64,000 bases of DNA, from positions 15,001 to 79,000 of the forward strand of contig CAWEPG010000010.1 of NCBI GenBank assembly GCA_963810905.1, read 5' to 3'. The stretch's first letter is position 1. Each line of letters opens with the position of its first letter. Position numbers and translations under genes: made by a program. Positions 45,803-55,054 of this stretch are shown one piece after another. This DNA comes from CAWBAT01 sp963810905. Lineage in GTDB: Bacteria; Acidobacteriota; Terriglobia; Versatilivoradales; Versatilivoraceae. The notes beneath the pieces are model-generated. The model saw nothing but the letters and a program-made list of their open reading frames with translations. It searched no databases and was not told the DNA's origin.

Positions 45803-48166
45803 TTACAGAATTCGATTCAAAATCTCAAGGGCCACCTGCTTACTCAGGGCACCCGCATTCCCTTGAGGACCCACACAACTGGGGCAGCCCTCTTTGCAAG
45901 GACAACTGCGAATGAGGCGGGCTGTTTCCTGTAAGACGCGGTCATGCATCTCGTAAAGCGGCACGCTCAATCCTATCCCTCCGGGGTAATTATCATAGAT
46001 GAAGATATTCGGTTCGAAAAGTCCTGCGCCAATTTCTCTCCCTGATGAGGGAATCGAGAGAGTCGATGCAGCGCTGGGGTCAAGCTGATGGTTTTCTTCA
46101 ATCGTTACCTGAATATCTCTCGCATCACACATCAAAAACAAGGCTGCCATCTGTCGCATCGCCTCAGCCAGCCCGCGTACTCCACCTAGTCGAACCGAAG
46201 GTGAATAGGGGAGTGTGTCCATCAGCTCACGAGGGAGTGTTAGCCAATAGGAGGTTGTGTGCATTTCTTGCTCGGGCAATTCCAGGTCGCCGGCTCCCAC
46301 ATTTTCGAGCGTATAGAACTTGATTTTCTTGAATCCGACCACTTGGGTCGTTAAGTGAATCTCCCCATGATTTCGGACCGAATTCTTCAGGGGGTCACTC
46401 TCAAAAGCTTCGAGTATCTTGGCTTTGGTATAAGAGATGGCATCTGTGAAATAGTCTGTCTCGACTTGCCTTACATGAGCCCGTCTCTCCACGTAATCGA
46501 GTCTTTCAACAAAATATTGGCGCCCCTCATGAATATAGATCGCTTTTTCATGCAAGGTCGTCAACGCGCTGGGGAAATCCACCTTACTGATGATCTTCGG
46601 CTCCGCCGTGATATCGAGCACGACAAAATTATCGGAACTTACCGATCGCAAACTCACTGCGTCGGCAGGGTAAGATTCACTAGTCCAATGCCATTGATCT
46701 TGTGCCCGATGGACAAAACCGTTCTCTTCAAGGTACTTCAAAATTTCCTCAACTTCCAAACTGCCAAACTTCTCTCCCTGGCGGAAGGGCAATTCAAATA
46801 CGGCGCATTTGACGTGGTTCAGCAGAATTTCCAGATTATTGGGATTCACGAGTCCATGCTCGGGAGACTGTCCAAAGAAGTAGGCAGGATTCTGGATGAT
46901 GAACTGGTCGAGAGGAGCACTACTAGCTACCAGCACAGCTGCTGAAGTCCCAGAGCGTCTTCCAGAACGTCCGGCCCGTTGCCAAGTGGAGGCAATGGTC
47001 CCGGAATAGCCCGCCATAACACACACTTCGAGACTACCAATGTCAACACCCAACTCCAGGGCACTTGTCGCGACGACTCCCAAAATCTTCCCTTCACGGA
47101 GGCCCTTCTCAATCTCGCGGCGCTCCAGGGGTAAGTAGCCACCGCGGTAACCTCGGATTAATTCTTTAGGAAGCACGCTTTTTTCTAACGCATCTTTCAA
47201 ATAGGTGACCAGGATCTCGGTGACCAACCGGCTATTGGCGAAGACAATCGTTTGCAATCCGCGTTTGAGAAAATTCAGAGCGATCGAGCGGGTTTCATTG
47301 ATGTACGATTTCCGAATACCCAGTTGTTTATTGACTACCGGAGGATTATAAAAAACAAAATATTTCTCTCCCCGAGGCGCCCCGTTATTACTGATGAGCT
47401 CGACTTCTTCTTCTAGAAGCTTCTCCGCGAGATCCTTCGGATTGGCAATGGTGGCCGAACAACAGATGAACTGCGGTTGGGAACCATAAAACGCACAAAT
47501 TCGTTTCATGCGGCGCAACACGTTGGTCAGATGGCTTCCAAACACACCGCGATAGGTGTGGAGTTCGTCAATCACTACATATTTCAAGTTCTCAAAAAGC
47601 TGTACCCACTTGGTGTGATGAGGAAGAATCCCTGCATGCAGCATATCTGGGTTGCTGACCACCACGTGTCCCTGGCTTCGAATAGCCTTTCGGGCGTCCT
47701 GTGGCGTGTCCCCATCATAGGTAAACGTTTTGATATCCTTCCCGGAAAATTGAATCAACTGATACAGCTCCTCCATCTGGTCTTGGGCTAGAGCCTTAGT
47801 CGGGAAAAGATAAAGAGCGCGCGACTCAGGGTTTGAGAAAAGGGTATTCAAGACGGGGAGGTTATAACAGAGCGTTTTGCCTGAAGCTGTCGGCGTAACA
47901 ACCACAACATTCTTGCGTTTCAGAACGGCCTCGATCGCTTCGGCCTGGTGGACATAGAGCCTTTCAATACCGCGTCGATGGAAGATTTCCTGAACATCAG
48001 CTGTGACGCTATTGGGGAAATCGGCCCACTGGGCTTCTTGCGCAGGATAATGCTCCACATGGGCAATACAATCGCCCCACTCTCGCTGACGACAGAGTTC
48101 GTCAACGATTCGGGCAATGGATAATTTCCCTTCTGCAGCTATCAATGAACGTCGTTGCTCAGCCAT
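45803..48166 (-). CDS. mrfA: DEAD/DEAH-box helicase MrfA/YprA with DUF1998 domain
   Basis: A 787-aa superfamily-2 helicase. Walker A TPTASGKTL at 91-99, DELH box in VIDELHTYRGVFG, motif III CCSATIANP, and motif VI QRAGRSGRRS. The C-terminal DUF1998 domain carries four zinc cysteines (CPCKEGCPSC). YprA-family proteins unwind 3'-to-5' and, with MrfB, repair mitomycin-type DNA damage in Bacillus. Directly followed by mrfB (6 nt), forming the same two-gene module. Confidence 0.92.
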   Translation of the reverse strand: MAEQRRSLIAAEGKLSIARIVDELCRQREWGDCIAHVEHYPAQEAQWADFPNSVTADVQEIFHRRGIERLYVHQAEAIEAVLKRKNVVVVTPTASGKTLCYNLPVLNTLFSNPESRALYLFPTKALAQDQMEELYQLIQFSGKDIKTFTYDGDTPQDARKAIRSQGHVVVSNPDMLHAGILPHHTKWVQLFENLKYVVIDELHTYRGVFGSHLTNVLRRMKRICAFYGSQPQFICCSATIANPKDLAEKLLEEEVELISNNGAPRGEKYFVFYNPPVVNKQLGIRKSYINETRSIALNFLKRGLQTIVFANSRLVTEILVTYLKDALEKSVLPKELIRGYRGGYLPLERREIEKGLREGKILGVVATSALELGVDIGSLEVCVMAGYSGTIASTWQRAGRSGRRSGTSAAVLVASSAPLDQFIIQNPAYFFGQSPEHGLVNPNNLEILLNHVKCAVFELPFRQGEKFGSLEVEEILKYLEENGFVHRAQDQWHWTSESYPADAVSLRSVSSDNFVVLDITAEPKIISKVDFPSALTTLHEKAIYIHEGRQYFVERLDYVERRAHVRQVETDYFTDAISYTKAKILEAFESDPLKNSVRNHGEIHLTTQVVGFKKIKFYTLENVGAGDLELPEQEMHTTSYWLTLPRELMDTLPYSPSVRLGGVRGLAEAMRQMAALFLMCDARDIQVTIEENHQLDPSAASTLSIPSSGREIGAGLFEPNIFIYDNYPGGIGLSVPLYEMHDRVLQETARLIRSCPCKEGCPSCVGPQGNAGALSKQVALEILNRIL

Positions 48167-48260
48167 ACGCCTCAGACTCTCTATTCTAAAAATTGAAAAT
48201 CCAGATCAACTTGCTTGCGCCCGTGTTCTCCCCTGTTTTCTGCTCCTTGCAACTTGTTCC

Positions 48261-50294
48261 TTACTTTAAGTAGGAGTCCAACCACGCGATGAATGTCTGG
48301 TACCAAAGCTGGCTGTTTTTCGGCTTTGTGATCCAATGACCTTCGTCCGGGAAATACAGCATTTTGGAAGGAACTTTTTGTCGCTGCAATGCGGTAAACA
48401 GCTGAAACCCTTCACTCACGGGGACCCGGAAGTCCAACTCGCCATGAATGACCAACATCGGAGTCTTGAAGTTCTGGACGAAATGGTCCGGTGACCATTG
48501 CTCGTAAGATTGTCGATTCGTCCACGGCGTGCCCTTAAACTCCCATTCCTGAAACCACAGTTCCTCAGTGACACCATACATGCTGGTTAGGTTGAAGGTA
48601 CTCGCATGAGAAACCAAGCATTTGAACCGATCCGTATGGCCAGCAATCCAGTTAACCATGTAACCACCATAAGACGCGCCTCCGGCTGCCATCCGGTCTG
48701 GATCAACGTACCCCAGAGTCAGCACGTGGTCAACAGCCTTCATCAAATCTTGGTAAGCCTTTCCTCCCCAGTCATCACGAATTTCATCCGTAAAGCGTTG
48801 CCCAAACGTCGGGCTTCCGCGAGGATTGGGCATGAGCACGACATATCCCTGGTTGGCGAAGATGTTTGCGTTCCATCGATAGTGAAACGAGTCACTCCAT
48901 ACCTGCTGGGGTCCTCCGTGAATTAGCAACAACAAAGGATATTTCATTTTCGGATCAAAGCCAGTGGGGGGCACGATCCAAGCCTGAATTCTGGTTCCAT
49001 CTGCCCCATCAAACCAGATGGATTGCGGTTTTTGCAGGGCGAGTTTTGACAAGAGCGATCGGTTGAGGTGAGTCAGCGCCGTTAGTTGGCTCCCGTCGGA
49101 TCTCGAGGAATAAATCTCAAACGGCATGGTGAAGCTTTGTCGCAAAAAAAATAACCATTTGCCGTCCGGGCTGACCTGCAGGTCGTCATTGAAGTGTAAG
49201 TCGATGAGCTTACGGTTTAATCGGGTTTGGATATCAAACTGATAGACCGGGTAAAGAGCTTGATCGCCTGCAATCGTATAAAGACTCTTCGAATCCGGAC
49301 TCCAAATGAAGCTCTCCACACTAAGATCCGAGTCATGAGTGAGGCTATGGACGTTGCCGCTCTTGCGATCATAAATCATCAAGCGCCAGCAATCCGCTTC
49401 GTAGCCGGAGCGTTGCTGTGATCTGAAGGCAATGAACTGCCCATCCGGTGAGTAAAGTGGCGATTGATCAGCGCCTGCATTCGTCGTGATCTTCCTGGCC
49501 TCCCGGGTGTGGTCGACTGGAACGACAAAGAGATCCTTATTCGTGTTCAGAGCTTCATCTTTGTCGATGTTTCTGGCAAAGCACATCTCTTTGCCATCCG
49601 GAGAAAAGGCATAATCGTCAGGCCCCCCCAGTGAAAAGGGTGGAACATCATAATCTCCCGGGGAGAGATCGCGCGGGATACCCCCCTCGACTGGAACGAC
49701 AAAAAGGTGGCTCCGCTTTCCGTCCTTCCAGTAGTTCCAATGCCGGTAGAGTAGCCGGTCAAGGGTTCGGGCTTGGATTGGATTTTCGACTCTTTGTTTC
49801 TCTCGTTCCGAGTTACAGCGGATATCTGGACAGTCTGAGTAAACATTTGAAACAAACGCCAAATTCTTGCCATCGGGTGACCAAAGCACGCCGGAAGCTT
49901 CCATTCCGCCGGTATTGACTGGATTCGTTTCCCCTGAGTCAAGGGAAAGGATCCAAATCTGAGGAATTCCGGAACGGTTCGAAACAAAAGCAATCCGTTT
50001 ACTGTCGGGAGACCAGCGGGGTCTTTCATTATTCTTTGAACCTCGAGTCAACTGACGTGGCTCTCCTCCAGAGGCGGGTACTAACCAGATGTCACTTTTA
50101 AGAGTATTTATTTCAAGATCGGCCATCGTCACAGAAAAGGCTACCCACCTTCCATCCGGTGAGAGTTGTGGATCTGAAACTCGCTGAATCTTAATCATTT
50201 CTTCAAACGTGAAAGGCCGCTTCTCAACTGCTTTGGAAGGTAACTGGAAGACAAGGAACATTAGAGAACCGATCAACCAATGGCTCCATCGCAT
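48261..50294 (-). CDS. S9 family peptidase (acylaminoacyl-peptidase-like), secreted
   Basis: A 677-aa prolyl-oligopeptidase-family enzyme. The N-terminal 22 residues are a signal peptide (hydrophobic core LIGSLMFLVFQL). Residues ~35-400 are a beta-propeller of WD40-like PD40 repeats (SPDGRWVAF, SPDSKRIAF, SPDGKNLAF). The C-terminal alpha/beta-hydrolase domain has the catalytic Ser in GGASYGGYM (about residue 538), Asp in HGELDFRVP and His in DEGHWI. It likely degrades peptides in the periplasm. Monocistronic by appearance. Confidence 0.93.
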   Translation of the reverse strand: MRWSHWLIGSLMFLVFQLPSKAVEKRPFTFEEMIKIQRVSDPQLSPDGRWVAFSVTMADLEINTLKSDIWLVPASGGEPRQLTRGSKNNERPRWSPDSKRIAFVSNRSGIPQIWILSLDSGETNPVNTGGMEASGVLWSPDGKNLAFVSNVYSDCPDIRCNSEREKQRVENPIQARTLDRLLYRHWNYWKDGKRSHLFVVPVEGGIPRDLSPGDYDVPPFSLGGPDDYAFSPDGKEMCFARNIDKDEALNTNKDLFVVPVDHTREARKITTNAGADQSPLYSPDGQFIAFRSQQRSGYEADCWRLMIYDRKSGNVHSLTHDSDLSVESFIWSPDSKSLYTIAGDQALYPVYQFDIQTRLNRKLIDLHFNDDLQVSPDGKWLFFLRQSFTMPFEIYSSRSDGSQLTALTHLNRSLLSKLALQKPQSIWFDGADGTRIQAWIVPPTGFDPKMKYPLLLLIHGGPQQVWSDSFHYRWNANIFANQGYVVLMPNPRGSPTFGQRFTDEIRDDWGGKAYQDLMKAVDHVLTLGYVDPDRMAAGGASYGGYMVNWIAGHTDRFKCLVSHASTFNLTSMYGVTEELWFQEWEFKGTPWTNRQSYEQWSPDHFVQNFKTPMLVIHGELDFRVPVSEGFQLFTALQRQKVPSKMLYFPDEGHWITKPKNSQLWYQTFIAWLDSYLK

Positions 50295-50455
50295 AAATCG
50301 TTACCCCTCATCCCCGGAAAACTAAATGGATCTTACCGCGGGTATGATTTCCTTTTCCGTATTATTGGAATCCGTTCCTTTATCTATCTTGTTAGGCCAC
50401 AACCATGGACCCGCTCATGATGGGAACGGGACTCTTCGATTAAATGGCTCTTCAC

Positions 50456-51607
50456 TCAGTACCGACCAAACTCCAAGGCAGCATCATACATGGCAAGAAT
50501 ATTCTCAGGAGGCACATCTGCTTGAATATTATGGACGTTGTTAAATACATAGCCGCCTCCAGGCTTAAAAGCTCCAATATTGCGGCGAATGCTCTCTCGT
50601 ACTTCCTCTGTTGTCCCTCTCGGCAGGACGTGCTGAGAGTCGATGGCGCCACCCCAAAATGCTAATCTCTCGCCGTATTCTGCCTTAAGTTTCGCGGGAT
50701 CCATACCTTTTGCCGAGATCTGAACTGGATTCAGGATGTCAATTCCGTTGTCCAGCAAATCCGGAATGTACTCCACCACAGCCCCACAAGAGTGGTACCA
50801 GATTTTGGCCGGCGTGCGGGATTTGATGTATTGAACGAGACGCTTTTGCCGCGGCTTGATCAGTGATCGATAGATCGTCGGAGAGAAGAGGGGACCTTTT
50901 TGGCCAGCGAGATCGTCACCGATCATAATGACATCCACGACGTCACCCACCTCAGAGAGAAATAAGCGAAACCAATCCAACCAGAATTTTAACATCCGCT
51001 CAAGAAGTGTTTCCAGAATCTCAGGTCTCTCCATCATGTCTGTAAATAAATTCTCAAGACCACGCAAGTACCAGCAGTATTCATAAACGACTCCCGAAAT
51101 ACCGCTCACGACTGCAAAGGGAGTATCACGTTTAAGAGTCAGAACTCGATCGCGGAGGCCTTCAAACCTAGAGGGATCATCCCCTTGAGGAAATGGAAAG
51201 TCTTTGATTTGTTCCAAGGACAAACCAGCCAAGGGGGAATGGGTAATGTCAAAGTAATTGGGTGAGAGATCAGGCATCGACCAGGTGACCCCAAACTCGT
51301 CCTTGAAATCGTTCCACATTTGTCCATCTCGCATGCGTTGGACGACATCCCCTTTAAAACTTCCTGCTCCCTTGGCCCAAACGTAACGGGTATCCACGTG
51401 AAGCCGCTCGAGTACGGCTTCGGAAGGTTTGGCAAGCTGCTGCACGAGATCCAGGATGACTAAATCTTCCTTCAAGCCCAGTTGACCAATCAATTTCAGG
51501 TAAGCAAACTTATGAATTCCAGTTTGGTTCCCTCCGAGATCAATGGGCACTCGATCCGGCTCGCGATGTTCCAATGCTGTCAAGAGACGCTCTCTGGAGG
51601 TTGGCAT
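50456..51607 (-). CDS. Uroporphyrinogen decarboxylase-family (UroD-like) methyltransferase
   Basis: A 383-aa UroD-superfamily TIM barrel, more like the corrinoid/methylcobamide:CoM methyltransferases (MtaA/CmuA type) than haem-pathway HemE. The start SRERLLTALEHREPDRVP is characteristic. HSCG (about residue 273) offers the His and Cys of the zinc site, and GGGYVFNNVHNIQADVPPEN is the conserved C-terminus. AGGAG lies 5 nt before the ATG. No corrinoid protein gene is nearby, so the methyl donor and acceptor are unknown. Divergent from the GH28 gene (273-bp gap). Confidence 0.85.
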   Translation of the reverse strand: MPTSRERLLTALEHREPDRVPIDLGGNQTGIHKFAYLKLIGQLGLKEDLVILDLVQQLAKPSEAVLERLHVDTRYVWAKGAGSFKGDVVQRMRDGQMWNDFKDEFGVTWSMPDLSPNYFDITHSPLAGLSLEQIKDFPFPQGDDPSRFEGLRDRVLTLKRDTPFAVVSGISGVVYEYCWYLRGLENLFTDMMERPEILETLLERMLKFWLDWFRLFLSEVGDVVDVIMIGDDLAGQKGPLFSPTIYRSLIKPRQKRLVQYIKSRTPAKIWYHSCGAVVEYIPDLLDNGIDILNPVQISAKGMDPAKLKAEYGERLAFWGGAIDSQHVLPRGTTEEVRESIRRNIGAFKPGGGYVFNNVHNIQADVPPENILAMYDAALEFGRY

Positions 51608-51880
51608 GGGGACTCCTATATAGGCTCTCTTCTAGAGGCTGTTGGATTGAGGGAAACGAAGATTGTTGCTGATCCGAAATCAATTTAGACTCTGATGCGC
51701 CGAAAGGCATCAGGAACTGTATGAGGAATCTCAGACTGATGATAAGATTCCCTCTGAATCGAAGTCAATTGATTTGCCAGCTTACGGAGTGGAAGTCAAT
51801 CTTTGCCCGAGGAAAACCAGACTGTGGCTGGTCGACGTGATGAACGCAATTATCTTTTGTAAACGGAGAGACTCAACACA

Positions 51881-53527
51881 ATGCATCAGCTCATAATGAA
51901 AAAAATCATGTTCGGATCGGTCGTCGGAATAATCGCGCTCGTTTTCCAACTGCATCTGGATGCAGCTTCCGGTCCGGCAGTCTTTAATGTCAAGGATTAT
52001 GGAGCCACCGGGAAGAAGGGTGATAACGCTCTTCCGTCCATTCAGAAGGCCATTGATGCTTGCTCTGCTGCCGGGGGAGGCATGGTCTACCTGCCCCCTG
52101 GTGAATACACTTCCGGCCAGATTCGATTGCGCAGTCATGTGCGCTTTCATATCGAGGGAGGGGCCACTCTGTTTGCCACGATGGATAACTCCGCTTACGA
52201 GAAGGCCCATTGGGCAGCCTTAATCTATGGACAGGATCTTGAGGACATTAGCATTGAGGGCCGGGGAACTCTCGACGGCCAGAGTGAGTATGAATGGCAT
52301 CTGGATGACATCGATGACGCCTATATTCGCGAGAACAGCTTATTGATGAAATCGCTTGGGAAGCCTTTGATGCGCCCGTTCCCGAAAGGCATCCCGAATG
52401 AAACGATCTATCCCAGGCTGCTCCTACTTGTCCGCTGCAAAGATGTCCGCATTACGGGTCTGTCTTTCATTCGCTCCCGCAGTTGGAACATTAACCCTTA
52501 TGCCTGCGAACGCATCGTGATCGATGGGATCTACGTGCATAGCAGCCTGAAAGAAGGCGTATGGGCCGATGGCATTGACCCCGACGGTTGCAAAGACCTG
52601 CGTATCAGCAACAGCACGATTGAAACCGGTGACGATGCGCTGGTGTTTTATTCTTCCAATGCGTTTGGGCCGCCTCTGGCCTGCGAAAACATTACTGTGA
52701 CCAACTGCCGGTTTTCCTCCGCTTCCAGCGCGATCAAATTTTGTGATGGCAATATGGTTGCCGTCCGGAAAGTGGTCATCGATAATTGTGTGATCACGAG
52801 TTCCAATCGGGGAATCGCCTTCATGGTGTTTAACAAGGGCTACGTCAGTGACGTCATACTTTCCAACCTTACCGTGGAAACGATTGCCTTCGACTGGTTT
52901 TGGTGGGGAGATGGGGATCCCATACACTTTAACATTAAGCGCATTAACGAACTGGATCCTCGTCAACCTAAAGATACGCCGATTGGATCCATTCGCAACG
53001 TCCTGCTGAAAAATATTATTGCCCGTGGCAAGGGAACTTCGATGATCAATGGCCATCCCGATAGTTGGCTGGAGGGAGTGAGTCTGGAAAATATTAAGCT
53101 CTTCCTTTCATCCGATCCCACTGCTTACGGCGAGAAAGCAGTCCATGCCATGAAGTTCCGATGGGCAAAAGACCTGAAGCTCAAGGATGTTGATGTTATT
53201 TGGGATAAACCGGAATCCAATAAATGGGAGAGTGCTCTATACCTGCAGGATATTCAGGGTCTCGAGATCGATGAATTTACCGGAAGGCAGGCGAAGCTGG
53301 GGACAGAGACTCCTGCAGTAGTTCTCGATCAGGTTGAGGACGCTATGATTCGCAACTCAGCACCTCGCGAGGGGACTAAAGTCTTCTTGAGTGTCCTCGG
53401 AGACAAGAGCAATGGGATTTTTTTGCTGAATAATGACCTCCGAAAGGCAAAAGTTCCGTTCCGCCTGCAGGCCGGGGTAAAGAACACTGCTCTTCAGTCC
53501 TTGAACAACATCGGCGTTCCAAAATAG
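51881..53527 (+). CDS. Glycoside hydrolase family 28 (polygalacturonase-like), secreted
   Basis: A 548-aa right-handed beta-helix enzyme. The N-terminus has a signal peptide (VVGIIALVFQL). FNVKDYGATGKKGDNA starts the pectate-lyase-like domain. The catalytic aspartates of GH28 fall in DGIDPDGC and TGDDALVF (about residues 229-252). The usual GHG is not obvious: the corresponding strand reads SSAIKFCDG, so specificity may depart from polygalacturonate. GGAGAG precedes the ATG by about 10 nt; ATG 51896 is a second possible start. It suggests use of plant or other uronic polysaccharides. Confidence 0.85.
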   Translation: MHQLIMKKIMFGSVVGIIALVFQLHLDAASGPAVFNVKDYGATGKKGDNALPSIQKAIDACSAAGGGMVYLPPGEYTSGQIRLRSHVRFHIEGGATLFATMDNSAYEKAHWAALIYGQDLEDISIEGRGTLDGQSEYEWHLDDIDDAYIRENSLLMKSLGKPLMRPFPKGIPNETIYPRLLLLVRCKDVRITGLSFIRSRSWNINPYACERIVIDGIYVHSSLKEGVWADGIDPDGCKDLRISNSTIETGDDALVFYSSNAFGPPLACENITVTNCRFSSASSAIKFCDGNMVAVRKVVIDNCVITSSNRGIAFMVFNKGYVSDVILSNLTVETIAFDWFWWGDGDPIHFNIKRINELDPRQPKDTPIGSIRNVLLKNIIARGKGTSMINGHPDSWLEGVSLENIKLFLSSDPTAYGEKAVHAMKFRWAKDLKLKDVDVIWDKPESNKWESALYLQDIQGLEIDEFTGRQAKLGTETPAVVLDQVEDAMIRNSAPREGTKVFLSVLGDKSNGIFLLNNDLRKAKVPFRLQAGVKNTALQSLNNIGVPK

Positions 53528-53644
53528 TGAATACCTGACTACTGCCCCGATATTTCTCGCGACATGCCCAGGGGTTCCTGAAGCCCACAGACTGGACCTC
53601 GGAACCCGCTTCTTGCATAGAACGCTCTTTAAAGGAATCTCCCT

Positions 53645-54007
53645 ATGCCAACATTTGTCGGGAAGCCAACGGTTATCCAAGCGGCAGGAAACAAGCCCAA
53701 GATCATCGAAGAATACATTGGGAAGGTGAACTCACAGACGGAGACCGTGAGCGTCGCTCGCATGCGTAGTCCCAGCGGCTGGATTGAACCTGGACAGAAT
53801 CCCGAATTCGACGAATATACGCTCGTCTTGAGAGGCACGCTCCACGTCAAGACCACGCAGAAGGAATTTGACGTTCATGCCGGAGAAGCCATCATTACGC
53901 ACCGAGGGGAATGGGTCCAATATAGTACCCCCGATCCGGACGGTGCCGAATACATTGCTGTTTGCGTACCAGCCTTTTCCCCGGAAACTGTTCATCGGGA
54001 CTCCTGA
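53645..54007 (+). CDS. Small cupin-domain protein
   Basis: A 120-aa single-domain cupin. Motif 1 is recognisable (PEFDEYTLVLRGTLHV), but the first two His positions are replaced by non-ligands, leaving Glu; motif 2 is HAGEAIITHRGEWVQY with one His. Metal binding may therefore be weakened. AAAGGA lies about 9 nt before the ATG. It follows the GH28 gene by 117 nt in the same direction. Function unknown. Confidence 0.75.
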   Translation: MPTFVGKPTVIQAAGNKPKIIEEYIGKVNSQTETVSVARMRSPSGWIEPGQNPEFDEYTLVLRGTLHVKTTQKEFDVHAGEAIITHRGEWVQYSTPDPDGAEYIAVCVPAFSPETVHRDS

Positions 54008-54325
54008 TTTCGACTTTAACCCTAACGATCCGACTTGAATCGATAGAATCCCACACCTGTTCTTGTTTCTTCGAGTCATCCGATCCTGACAGGGGTACTT
54101 GGGATCTGGCAATTCCCTTCATTGGTTCTGGCCTGTGGCTCAAGGTCAATCGTGACGGCCTCTTTTCCCTGACTCTCAAACAATCGGAGAGGATCGCCAG
54201 GTACACAAGGAACCCTCTGGACGACCCGTTGAGGCTGGTTTCTCTCCATGCTTTTTCTTCAAGACTTCCCCCAGTTAGTTTTTGAGAATTCCCTGAAAAT
54301 CATTTGACCGTTATACAATCCTATG
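54008..54325. other. Intergenic gap, no gene seen
   Basis: The 381-bp gap between the cupin gene and the tetR start at 54389. Short ORFs here have no ribosome site or recognisable content. TTGACC (54304-54309) near its right end may be a -35 for tetR, but the -10 is uncertain. Confidence 0.4.
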
Positions 54326-54343
54326 TTAGTAATTAATTACAAA
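54326..54343. promoter_or_regulatory. Palindromic operator candidate of the efflux operon regulator
   Basis: GTAATTAATTAC (54329-54340) is a perfect 12-bp palindrome extending to TTA...AAA with one mismatched pair. It lies 45 bp before the ribosome-site-supported tetR ATG at 54389 and close to the probable promoter. TetR repressors usually bind such a palindrome to control themselves and adjacent pumps. Confidence 0.45.
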
Positions 54344-54388
54344 CATGAGTCTTCCATTTGGAAGGCCCGGTTTTATCGGAAGGACCGC

Positions 54389-55054
54389 ATGTTAAAAACT
54401 ATCGACCCCGTACCAAAAGCCGCTGTGCACAAAATGCCCTCCCCCCAACGTCGACTCCAGATTATCCAGGTGGCGATGGATCTCTTCTCCCACAAAGGGT
54501 TTGATGGGACCACCACTCGCGAAATTTCCAAAGCAGCCGGAGTGAGCGAGGCCATCATCTTCAGACATTTTGCCACCAAAGAAGATCTTTATGCGGCGAT
54601 CATTGACTTCATCATCTGCGATGAAAGCGCGACTTTCTACTCCGATATCGACCAAGCCATGCAACTAAAAGACGATATGGCCGTCTTTGAATCGGTTGCT
54701 TTTAAGATTTTGGAAACCCATCGCCGAAAGCCTGAACTGCTTCGTTTACTTCTCTACAGCGGATTGGAGGGGCATAAGCTCTCCGGTTTGTTCATGGAAA
54801 CCCAGGTTCGACCAGTTTACGAGTGGCTCGGGAACTATATTGCGCGGCGGATGACCGAGAAAATCTTCAAAAAGGCGGATCCCATGATTCTGGTACGCGC
54901 TTTTATGGGGATGGTGAGTCATCATTCGTTAATCAAGATCATCTATAAGGATCCGTTATTACAGAAAACCAACAAAGAGATGGCCCGAGAATTCTCTAGA
55001 GTCTTCCTGGAAGGCGTTCTCATTCGGCCTTCACGAAAGAAACAATCCTCATGA
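54389..55054 (+). CDS. TetR/AcrR-family repressor
   Basis: A 221-aa regulator. The N-terminal helix-turn-helix is clear: FDGTTTREISKAAGVSEAIIFRHFATKEDLY (core given, residues about 28-58). The C-terminal ligand domain is typical in length. ATG 54389 has AAGGA 5 nt upstream; the longer ORF from 54323 would start inside the palindrome and lacks a ribosome site. It overlaps the membrane fusion protein gene by 4 nt (ATGA), so regulator and pump are cotranslated. It probably represses the operon until a drug or metabolite binds. Confidence 0.9.
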   Translation: MLKTIDPVPKAAVHKMPSPQRRLQIIQVAMDLFSHKGFDGTTTREISKAAGVSEAIIFRHFATKEDLYAAIIDFIICDESATFYSDIDQAMQLKDDMAVFESVAFKILETHRRKPELLRLLLYSGLEGHKLSGLFMETQVRPVYEWLGNYIARRMTEKIFKKADPMILVRAFMGMVSHHSLIKIIYKDPLLQKTNKEMAREFSRVFLEGVLIRPSRKKQSS

